DNA of 64,000 nt from assembly GCF_000785435.2 (NCBI RefSeq), contig NZ_JTDB02000015.1, forward strand, positions 55,506 to 119,505, given 5' to 3'. Position numbers and translations under genes: made by a program. Numbering within the stretch: position 1 is the stretch's first letter; each line of letters begins with the position of its first letter. Below the pieces are notes generated by a model, which saw only the letters and a list, made by a program, of their open reading frames with translations, was not told where the DNA came from and searched no databases. The DNA comes from Paraburkholderia sacchari. Lineage in GTDB: Bacteria > Pseudomonadota > Gammaproteobacteria > Burkholderiales > Burkholderiaceae. Shown here piece after piece: positions 56,329-63,520 of the stretch.

Positions 56329-57078
56329 ATGCCGAAGTTGATCGTGGTAACGAACCAGAAGGGCGGCGTCGGCAAGACGACGCTCGCGGTTCACCTCGCG
56401 TATGCCGCTGCTGAGACTGGCGGGCAGGTGCTTGTGGTTGATTTTTGCGGGCAGGGGAATGCCTCACAATTTCTGACGCGGGATCTGCGAATCAACAAGA
56501 GGCGCGGTGGCGCCGAAATGCTGTTCTCGGACGGCGTCGATCTGCCGTACACCGATACGCCGATGGACAACGTAAAGGTGCTTCATGGGCATCTGTACCT
56601 TGAAGAGCTGGACACACAGAAAGAGGACTTGCTGAAAGTCGCGATCAAGATTCGGGCCAAGGTGCGGTCCTTGCCGTTCGACTATGTGATTTTTGACACT
56701 CCACCGGCCCTTGGGCCTCGCATCGCCAGTCCGCTGCTGTGGTCGGATACGGCGCTGTTGACCGTGCAGCCGTTGCTGTCCTCGATAACCGGCCTGGATG
56801 ACACATTTGATACGATCCGGGCCGTCCAGAGGGTCAACAAGGCGCTGAATGTGCAGATGGTGGTCAACCTGTTCACGAAGTCGTCCAAGACGCAGCGCGA
56901 GTTTCGCGAGGCGCTTCAGCAAAAATTCGGACGTTCCATCGTTGAGGAATTCTCGTTGCGCACGCCTGTGTCAGACGCTCTCCAAAACTTCCGACCGGTT
57001 TGGAGCCACGCTCGCGACAAGAAGCTTGGCCGGCACTGGAAAGATTTCGCCAACCGTATTTTGGATGTGACTGTTTAA
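56329..57078 (+). CDS. parA: ParA partition ATPase
   Basis: 249 residues. LIVVTNQKGGVGKTTLAVHL carries the deviant Walker A; LVVDFCGQGNASQFL the A' region (Cys-Gly in place of the usual Asp-Pro); VIFDTPPALGPRI the Walker B. Without a long N-terminal DNA-binding domain it is a type Ib-size ParA, like IncC2 of RP4. Followed by parB after 12 bp. It drives positioning of the plasmid through ParB-bound sites on the nucleoid. Confidence 0.93.
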   Translation: MPKLIVVTNQKGGVGKTTLAVHLAYAAAETGGQVLVVDFCGQGNASQFLTRDLRINKRRGGAEMLFSDGVDLPYTDTPMDNVKVLHGHLYLEELDTQKEDLLKVAIKIRAKVRSLPFDYVIFDTPPALGPRIASPLLWSDTALLTVQPLLSSITGLDDTFDTIRAVQRVNKALNVQMVVNLFTKSSKTQREFREALQQKFGRSIVEEFSLRTPVSDALQNFRPVWSHARDKKLGRHWKDFANRILDVTV

Positions 57079-57090
57079 GGATTTGAACTA

Positions 57091-58206
57091 ATGGGCACGC
57101 TCGATTTTTTAAACAGCATTGACGCGCCGACCGCGCAGGTCATCAGTATCGACATTGATATGGTTGAGCCTGACGCGAAGCAGCCGCGCACGAAGTTCCG
57201 CCCGGTCGACGGCGTGATTGAACAGTCAGTGCAGACGGCTCTCGAAGAGCTGGCCGACGACATTTCTGCAATCGGCCTCACGCAGCCGATCATCGTCCGC
57301 GAAGTGGGCGATGGCCGTTACTGCATCATCGCTGGAGAGCGCCGTTGGCGCGCGTTTCGACTCAACCGTGATCGTGGCCTTCCCGACTCGCAGGAAATTC
57401 CTGCGATCGTTCGACAGGACCTTACGGCGGCGAAACTGCGACTCGTGCAGTTGTCTGAAAACCTCCAGCGTGACGACCTGACTGATCTGGAGACGGCGCT
57501 CTTCTTGAGGGACACGCTCGAAGAGTATCCGGACCTTCAAAAGCAGGAACTGGCCAAGGTGATGAACAAGAGCAGCCAGTACATTTCTCGCGTGCTCGCG
57601 CTGCTCGACCCGAAGTGGTCCGATGTCGTGGACTCGGGCATGATTACTTACGCTTCCTTGCTTGAGCAGTTCCGCCCGTTGCCGCCTGAGGTTCAGGAGC
57701 AGCTGAAGACGAAGGCGCGGGAAGAAGGCCGCGCGCTAACGTCGGGCGACATCAGGGCGGCAAAGAGCGCGGCCGGCAAGGGAGGGGCGAAAGGACCTCC
57801 GCAGCCGACCGGGCCGGTCACGGTCGATCCTGCTTTGGCGCAGAAGGTGCAGGAGTTGATCAATCAACAGGCGCCGGAAGGCGAGAGCTATCGGCCAAGT
57901 GCAGCGGCGAAAGCAGGACCCGCGCCGCGCGATCGGATCAAGGACACGGGCGGGGAACCCGTCATCCCCGCGGGGACGGGCGTACTCAGCGGCGTGGCCC
58001 AGCAGAAGCGGGAAGCCCGTCTTACGCTTCAGCAGATTGAGATGATGCTGCACCACGGCGCCGTAGCGGACAAAACCCATACCGTCGCTCTTTCGCTGCC
58101 CGTCGAAGAAATGAAGCAATCGATCGTGGCGATGGGCGGCACGTTGCCTGAAGACGACAGCCAGCTTGCGACGGTGCTGGCTTCAACGATCAACAAACTC
58201 GCTTAA
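57091..58206 (+). CDS. parB: ParB/KorB-like centromere-binding protein
   Basis: 371 residues. N-terminal ParB/Spo0J domain with IDMVEPDAKQPRTKFRPVDG, LTQPIIVREVGDGRYCIIAG, GERRWRAFRLNRDR (CTP-binding motif) and LSENLQRDDLTDLE. The helix-turn-helix ELAKVMNKSSQYISRVLALL follows at ~150-170, then a long linker and C-terminal dimer part. Length and linker resemble KorB (358 residues), which binds a dozen dispersed 13-bp operators on RP4. The 18 copies of TTCYNACGTNRGAA in this window are the obvious candidate target; central ACGT is also the heart of chromosomal parS. Confidence 0.93.
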   Translation: MGTLDFLNSIDAPTAQVISIDIDMVEPDAKQPRTKFRPVDGVIEQSVQTALEELADDISAIGLTQPIIVREVGDGRYCIIAGERRWRAFRLNRDRGLPDSQEIPAIVRQDLTAAKLRLVQLSENLQRDDLTDLETALFLRDTLEEYPDLQKQELAKVMNKSSQYISRVLALLDPKWSDVVDSGMITYASLLEQFRPLPPEVQEQLKTKAREEGRALTSGDIRAAKSAAGKGGAKGPPQPTGPVTVDPALAQKVQELINQQAPEGESYRPSAAAKAGPAPRDRIKDTGGEPVIPAGTGVLSGVAQQKREARLTLQQIEMMLHHGAVADKTHTVALSLPVEEMKQSIVAMGGTLPEDDSQLATVLASTINKLA

Positions 58207-58217
58207 CTTGGTCGACG

Positions 58218-58241
58218 GACGGGCTCAGGCCCGTCTTTTTT
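58218..58241 (+). terminator. Intrinsic terminator after parB
   Basis: GACGGGC-TCAG-GCCCGTC followed by TTTTTT. Confidence 0.92.
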
Positions 58242-58274
58242 ATTCGCAAAGTAATTTAAAAAAAGGATTAAACC

Positions 58275-59567
58275 TTGCGTATCAGATGGGGCGCTAACGT
58301 CGTCAACGGGGCAGAGGTTGGATGGGAACCGGGCCGCGTTGCGAACCCTCACATCGGGGTGTTCGCCGACAGCGGTATGGGTAAGACCACCATGCTGCGT
58401 CGGATCGTGGCCGCGATGAAAGAGAGCGGTCATCCGCGCGTGCGCTTTCACGTGTTCGACGGCCACGGCGATGTCGATATTCCCGATGCGTCATCTGTCA
58501 CGTTTCACGAATCGTCCGATTTCGGCTTCAATCCGCTGGAGCTGAGTGCTGATCCTGAGTTCGGCGGCGTCCGAAAGCGAATCCAGTCGCTCATCATGGC
58601 GATAAACCGGACATCGGTCAGGCTGGGACCGCGCCAGGAGCGCGCGTTGACGCGGCTGCTCGTAGCTTTGTACCGTCGCGAAGGGTTCGTGATGGAGGAC
58701 CATACGACGTGGGCCGCGGACCCCGCGAACGGGAAGCGCTATCCGACGTTGCTCGATGCAATCGAGTATGGAAGGGAGCGGATCAAGGTGGTGGCTACCG
58801 GGTCCAATCAGCGTGCGGTGAATGCGTTACAGGACGTGTTTCGCGCGGCAAAGCAGAAGCGCATCAAGGAAGAGGCGCTGTCGCGTCCGGGCGCTGACGA
58901 TGAAGCGTTGGCGAAGCTCGAGCGCGAGTTGCAGTCTGCACGAGAGAAGGCGATCGATGCCTTCACCGAAGCGGTGATGACCGCGCATACCGGAGATGAG
59001 TTCGAGGACGCACTCGACGCAGAAGGGCAGAAGGAAACGCTTGAGTCGGTGATCGACCGTCTTGAAAATCTGTACCAGATCGGTATCTACCGCAGTACAC
59101 CGCCACCGCTTGATACCCGCAACAGGGTCTGGCGTTACATCATCAAGTCACTGAGCCGCGACGAGAAGAAGCTGTTCACGCTCACCAGGCTGGAAACTAT
59201 TTTTACGCGTGCCGTCCAGCGTGGCATTACCGATGAGATTCTGGACGTGATCGTGCTCGATGAGGCTCATTGGTATTCGGATAGCTCTGAAGACTATGTG
59301 ATCAACCGCATGGTGCGGGAAGGGCGGAAGTTCGGAATTAGTATGGTCTTTGCCTCTCAAGCTCCCTCAGATTTTGCCGATATCCTCATTGGTAATCTTG
59401 GCACAAAACTGTTATTGGGGCTCGATCATACCAATAATGCCTACGTGGTCCGAAAACTGGGTGTAAGCGAGGCTTCACTCAAGTCCATCATTCCGCATCG
59501 TCGGGTTCTCGTTCAAATGAAGGGAATTGGCGAACTGGCAACAGGGGCGACCTTGGTCAGTCTGTAG
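58275..59567 (+). CDS. HerA/VirB4-type P-loop ATPase
   Basis: 430 residues, TTG start with AAGGA upstream. Walker A is GVFADSGMGKTTMLRRIVAA (~residues 27-47); Walker B is VIVLDEAHWY near ~325. The closing part VFASQAPSDFADILIGNLGT and RRVLVQMKGIGELATG is as in HerA/DUF87 and VirB4/TraG C domains. A charged helical insertion occupies ~180-250. There is no membrane segment. It is not a standard VirD4 coupling protein, but no VirD4 is in the window, so it could serve DNA pumping or pilus-independent translocation. Position directly after parB. Confidence 0.8.
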   Translation: MRIRWGANVVNGAEVGWEPGRVANPHIGVFADSGMGKTTMLRRIVAAMKESGHPRVRFHVFDGHGDVDIPDASSVTFHESSDFGFNPLELSADPEFGGVRKRIQSLIMAINRTSVRLGPRQERALTRLLVALYRREGFVMEDHTTWAADPANGKRYPTLLDAIEYGRERIKVVATGSNQRAVNALQDVFRAAKQKRIKEEALSRPGADDEALAKLERELQSAREKAIDAFTEAVMTAHTGDEFEDALDAEGQKETLESVIDRLENLYQIGIYRSTPPPLDTRNRVWRYIIKSLSRDEKKLFTLTRLETIFTRAVQRGITDEILDVIVLDEAHWYSDSSEDYVINRMVREGRKFGISMVFASQAPSDFADILIGNLGTKLLLGLDHTNNAYVVRKLGVSEASLKSIIPHRRVLVQMKGIGELATGATLVSL

Positions 59568-59842
59568 GTGCGACCAGATACGGAACACTATATTTATGCC
59601 AATTGAATGTTACAAAATGTTTTGTTCGTAACATAATGCGTCGTTTGTTCAGGTGGTGAATCGGTTGCTGTGTGGGGCAACGTCGCTCGCTTCCAACGTC
59701 AGAAGGGAGCAAGCGGCCAAGTATAGAGTAGTCGCGTTTCGGTAAATAGCGATTGCTCTTTACTTACTGCAAAGTTCGCGTATCATGTCACTCAATAAGA
59801 AGGTGACGTGTGGATAGACCAGTTCTGCTCATTGGGGGTTGT
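59568..59842. other. Intergenic region before the 59843 gene
   Basis: Contains one 14-bp element and an AAGGTGACGTGTGG stretch at 59800 that resembles half an iteron. No other structure recognised. Confidence 0.5.
59691..59704 (-). repeat. TTCTGACGTTGGAA dispersed element, copy 13 (reverse)
   Basis: Exact copy 152 bp before the next ATG. Confidence 0.9.
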
Positions 59843-60121
59843 ATGTTTAAGGAATCGTCGTCGTCGTCGTTTTCGGTACTTGGGTCGCGGGTCTTCGCCG
59901 AGGAAGGTGGCTATGTGCCTCCCGCCGAGCGCGTGGTGGCTCCGGAAGTTTTGGCGAAGGTCTTTGCGGACGGCCCTTTGCCGTTTCCGACGAACGCAGA
60001 CGGTTCGGTTGAGCTTGCGACCTATATGCAGTGGCTCACCGCGACATGGGACGCAGGCATTGCGGCGTTCGGCGAGATGTCCGAGATTGAGACGCCGCTG
60101 GTTGCCCCTGCCACTACGTAA
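59843..60121 (+). CDS. Small protein of unknown function
   Basis: 92 residues from ATG 59843, preceded by TTGGGGG; GTG 59810 with AAGGTGAC upstream is an alternative giving 103 residues. A run of five serines follows the start (KESSSSSFSVLGSRVFAEEG), then an acidic, Pro-rich protein (VYLPPAERVV-like patch, PLPFPTNADGSVELATYMQW). No family recognised. First gene of the cluster of polyvalent-type proteins. Confidence 0.5.
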   Translation: MFKESSSSSFSVLGSRVFAEEGGYVPPAERVVAPEVLAKVFADGPLPFPTNADGSVELATYMQWLTATWDAGIAAFGEMSEIETPLVAPATT

Positions 60122-60168
60122 AGAGTTGGTATATAGTTACCGTGTAATCGACAATCACGGGACCGGGT

Positions 60169-60708
60169 ATGACCGAGCAGGATTTCGCGGACCTAGTCCG
60201 GGATACGAAGTTAAGCCAGACGAACCGCGATGCGGCTCGCCTGGTGCTTGTGGAGAACATGAAACCGATTGATGCTGCGGCAGCGTCGGGTATCTCCAAG
60301 CAACGCCTCAACCAGATTCTTACGGTGGTCCGCACAGCTGAGGAAAGGCGCAACGAGACAGCGCTTCTCGAACAGGTCCGACGCGGCGGCTCCGCTTCCA
60401 TCTCCGACTCAGTTGCTGTTGTCGAGGCCAGCTATGCGGTCGCCGTCAAGACGGCGCGCGATCAGTATGGCGATGACACGCTTATCCAGACACCGAATCC
60501 GAACGGGCGAGCGGTCGGCGAGATAGTGGGCCGCACGGATTTTCACGTCGTGCAGGCGGTTGGTCGGAGTGCCGTCGTTATCCACGATCTTGCCAAGCTC
60601 GATCGGGCGCCGGCTGTTGGGCGCAACGTCGCTATCGACTATTCGAAGGGTATGGGCGTCGTCTCGGATAGGACGAAGACGCAGGATCGCGGCGGCGTCA
60701 CGCGTTAG
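60169..60708 (+). CDS. TrfB/KorA-like regulator fused to KfrB-like domain
   Basis: 179 residues. Residues 1-60 (MTEQDFADLVRDTKLSQTNR, ARLVLVENMKPIDAAAASGI, SKQRLNQILTVV) follow the TrfB/KorA DNA-binding domain of IncP plasmids, including the helix-turn-helix at ~33-53. Residues 113-165 are a KfrB-like domain (GRAVGEIVGRTDFHVVQAVG, RSAVVIHDLAKLDRAP). The protein ends DRGGVTR, like two neighbours. A regulator-KfrB fusion is unusual; it is a prime candidate to read one of the dispersed palindromes. Confidence 0.75.
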   Translation: MTEQDFADLVRDTKLSQTNRDAARLVLVENMKPIDAAAASGISKQRLNQILTVVRTAEERRNETALLEQVRRGGSASISDSVAVVEASYAVAVKTARDQYGDDTLIQTPNPNGRAVGEIVGRTDFHVVQAVGRSAVVIHDLAKLDRAPAVGRNVAIDYSKGMGVVSDRTKTQDRGGVTR

Positions 60709-60809
60709 TCGATTGGCGCGATTTCTCCGGTTGGTCGCACCAGGGCTTTGTCGAGGAACCGGTTTATCTGCATTACACTGATTAAAAGTAATCAGAATTG
60801 GAGCCTGCC

Positions 60810-61946
60810 ATGACTGAAACTGTGACTGGAGATGTCGCGCCGCAAGAAACCGGGAAAAACCGTAGCCGTCGATCCGTCGATCCCGACGTAAAGCGGCAGC
60901 GTTTGAATCCGCTCGATGGCGATGTGGATGGTGTGTCGATCACGTTTGACGGAAATTCGAGCTACGCGGTTCGCTTCGGCTACAACCCGGATCTCGTCGC
61001 ACAAATTCGTGCGATTCCGGGAGCGGCGTTCGACGGCAACGATGCCTGGCGGGTGCCGGTGGCGCAGTACGACGCATTGGCCGAAGTGTCTGCGTCAATG
61101 CGCAAGGAGTACCTGCTCGATGTCGCGGCACACGATGGCATTGTGTCGCTCGCGCAGCAAGCGGCGCGCGAGCGGCAGGACACGGCTGAAGTGCAGCCGC
61201 GTCTGAGCGAATTTCATCCGCGCGACGAAGCGCTGCGGGGTGAAATCATCAGCGTGAACGATCGCTATGCCGCGCAGCTGACCGGAAACGGCAGGCGCGA
61301 TGGCGTCGCGTTTGTGACGCTGCACCGGCTCGCCGATCTGTCAGAGGCTGTCCTGAAGGGTGACAAGGTTTCCATCACCTATGACGAGAAGGGGCGTGCG
61401 AAGGTCGGGCAATTGCTGACGGTGGAAGAAAAGCTCGATGCCTCGCTGGGCAAATCCGTCGACGGCGTGAAGGTGACGCAAGAGGGTGGCCAGTACAGGA
61501 TCGAGTTCGACTATAACCCTGCGCTCGCTGATCGCATCGCGCGAATCGACGGCGCGGATTTCAAGCGCGACGAAAAGATTTGGGTCACGGACGCAAACCT
61601 TAAATCGTTTGTGGCTCGCGCTGTCAACGATATGCGCAAGGAGGTTGTAGCCGATCGCGCCGACCGCGACCAGATGATGGAAGTTGCCGCGGAACTTATC
61701 GATTCGCCGAAAACGCATGACGCATTCACTGCGGACGGGAAGGGGTACAGCGGTCGGGTGCTTGCGATCAACGATCGTTACGTGCTGCAACACAGCGGAA
61801 AGGACCATGTGACGCTGCACCGTGCGCGTAGCTTCGAAGAACTGCCAGCGGCAGGGCAGAACGCGCGGATTTCTTACAAGCAGGGCAAGGCCCAGGTGAA
61901 CGAGCAATCGCACGAGCGAGAGCGGAATCAGGGCGTGGCGCGCTGA
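60810..61946 (+). CDS. Polyvalent-type protein with duplicated HARP-like plus KfrB-like modules
   Basis: 378 residues from ATG 60810 (TTGGAG upstream). Two copies of one module: a HARP-like segment (41-100, FDGNSSYAVRFGYNPDLVAQ; 219-278, GGQYRIEFDYNPALADRIAR), each followed by a KfrB-like domain (141-197 and 311-364, KGYSGRVLAINDRYVLQHSG). HARP domains occur in annealing helicases and bind DNA. Both HARP copies end in MRKE. The C terminus is RERNQGVAR, shared in style with neighbours. Function unknown; probably nucleic-acid-binding. Confidence 0.7.
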   Translation: MTETVTGDVAPQETGKNRSRRSVDPDVKRQRLNPLDGDVDGVSITFDGNSSYAVRFGYNPDLVAQIRAIPGAAFDGNDAWRVPVAQYDALAEVSASMRKEYLLDVAAHDGIVSLAQQAARERQDTAEVQPRLSEFHPRDEALRGEIISVNDRYAAQLTGNGRRDGVAFVTLHRLADLSEAVLKGDKVSITYDEKGRAKVGQLLTVEEKLDASLGKSVDGVKVTQEGGQYRIEFDYNPALADRIARIDGADFKRDEKIWVTDANLKSFVARAVNDMRKEVVADRADRDQMMEVAAELIDSPKTHDAFTADGKGYSGRVLAINDRYVLQHSGKDHVTLHRARSFEELPAAGQNARISYKQGKAQVNEQSHERERNQGVAR

Positions 61947-62011
61947 ACGCGTGGGGCGCTGAGCGTCGCAAGTTGGCGCTCAGTGAATTTAATAATTCAC
62001 GGGAGTCAATC

Positions 62012-63484
62012 ATGGCGAAACGCAACAAAAAAGACGCAGTCTCAGAAGTAGCAAACGACCCTCTGGCTGGGTACTCATATACGGCAGGGAAAGAGCTGAA
62101 AACGGCGGGTGGTGAATATTTCATCACAGCCGGCAGCGGCAGTTCGCGCGTCGGCTTCCTGCCTTCGGCCGGGTCACTGGATGGCGCCATTCAGTTCGAT
62201 TCGGCTGAACAACTGGACGCGCACCTTGCTGGCGTCTCTGAACGGGATCGGAATGCGGTCAAGGCGTTCGTTCGCCAATCTGAAGGGCAGGTTGTGGAGC
62301 CTGCGGACAATGCAATCGCACGTGCAACTCGGGCAACCCTTCCCGCAGGATTCGAGGATCGGTTTGCAAAGGTTGATTGGTTTTACGCCTACTCGGACGA
62401 TTCGACGGTTCGCATGGCCGGTGCCGCACAGGTCCAGGAGGCGTTGAAGGAGCTGGAGGCGCTTGCAGTAACCGACAAGGAATCGGCCAAGGCACTTTGG
62501 AGCCAGTACGGCCCGAAGACCATCAGCGCGCCCGAATTCCTCCGCGATGCTGGAAGCGAGTTGTCGACCGGTGTTGCTCCGGTCGTCAGTGGCGAGGCAA
62601 CGGTGGGGCAGGAAGCTGATGAATCCAAAGACCGCGCGAAGCCGGAAGAAGAGGTTGAAAACTCCATTTCTGCCGCGCCCGGTCGTGCGCCTCGATCGCA
62701 AGCGACGGTTCAGGAAGACGCCATTGCGCGCGCCCCACGTCCGGGCCAGTCGTCGCGTGCCAACGCTGCTGAGTCGGATCAACAGAAGGCGGTTCCACAG
62801 GTCGAGAAAGAGGGACCGCCGACGCTGCTCAATGGGCGCTTCGTTCGGCGCGATAACGGTGAGTATTTTCGGGTAGCGGACGGAGAAGAAAGCAAGCGCG
62901 TAGCCCTTGTTGACGAGAACGAAAAGATCCGCTTTGTTGACAAGCAGATGGATGCATTCCAGGCCGCCATCGAGCTGGCGAAGCACAAGGAGTGGGAAGC
63001 GATCCTTGTGACTGGCACTGAAAAATTCCGCGCAGAAGCTTGGCATCACGCTCGCATGGCGGGCCTTGAAGTCGTGGGATATGAGCCGACCGAGAAGGAT
63101 CTCGCTACGCTGGAAGCGGCACAGAATGCGGGTCGCGGGCCGGCTGCTATGCCGAATGCGCCGAGTACGGCGGTGTCGGTGCAGGCCGTTTCCGACTCGA
63201 AAGCTGCGGCGGTCGAGTACGCACTCAAGGCTGGCTCTGTTGTTTTCGACATCAACAAGGCCAATGGCCTGTATACCGGGAAAGTCATACACCAGACGGA
63301 GCATCACATCGTGCAGGACATGGGCAAGAAGGCGGCGGTCATCCACGATAAGGCGCACTTCGATGCAGCGGAGCTGAAAAAGGGCATCGATCGGGGCGAC
63401 AGCCTTCGTATCCAGTATGGCAAGGGGCGGGCGGCGATCGATACCAAGCAGGAGCGCCAACGGAGCCAGGGCGTTTCGCGCTAA
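62012..63484 (+). CDS. LPD7-KfrB polyvalent-type protein, relaxase C-terminal paralogue
   Basis: 490 residues from ATG 62012 (ACGGGAG upstream). N-terminal ~180 residues are of unknown type (GEYFITAGSGSSRVGFLPSA). A disordered linker runs to ~268. LPD7-type domain at ~270-370 (NGRFVRRDNGEYFRVADGEE, DKQMDAFQAAIELAKHKEWE, AWHHARMAGLEVVGYEPTEK). KfrB-like domain at ~418-478 (GLYTGKVIHQTEHHIVQDMG). It ends ERQRSQGVSR. The order LPD7-KfrB is the same as in the relaxase, so it looks like the relaxase C-terminal half on a new N terminus. Confidence 0.75.
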   Translation: MAKRNKKDAVSEVANDPLAGYSYTAGKELKTAGGEYFITAGSGSSRVGFLPSAGSLDGAIQFDSAEQLDAHLAGVSERDRNAVKAFVRQSEGQVVEPADNAIARATRATLPAGFEDRFAKVDWFYAYSDDSTVRMAGAAQVQEALKELEALAVTDKESAKALWSQYGPKTISAPEFLRDAGSELSTGVAPVVSGEATVGQEADESKDRAKPEEEVENSISAAPGRAPRSQATVQEDAIARAPRPGQSSRANAAESDQQKAVPQVEKEGPPTLLNGRFVRRDNGEYFRVADGEESKRVALVDENEKIRFVDKQMDAFQAAIELAKHKEWEAILVTGTEKFRAEAWHHARMAGLEVVGYEPTEKDLATLEAAQNAGRGPAAMPNAPSTAVSVQAVSDSKAAAVEYALKAGSVVFDINKANGLYTGKVIHQTEHHIVQDMGKKAAVIHDKAHFDAAELKKGIDRGDSLRIQYGKGRAAIDTKQERQRSQGVSR

Positions 63485-63520
63485 CGCGACGTGTTTTTTG
63501 AAATCTGGAGGTATTTTTAA

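Noticed and set aside
59799..59815. GAAGGTGACGTGTGGAT resembling an iteron, with a similar GAAAGTGACGTGG near 54747
   Set aside because: The inner bases are missing, the matches are short and they are far from the origin; chance similarity is possible.
62174..63460. Long open frame on the minus strand (about 428 codons)
   Set aside because: Antisense to the LPD7-KfrB gene; no start signal or family pattern.
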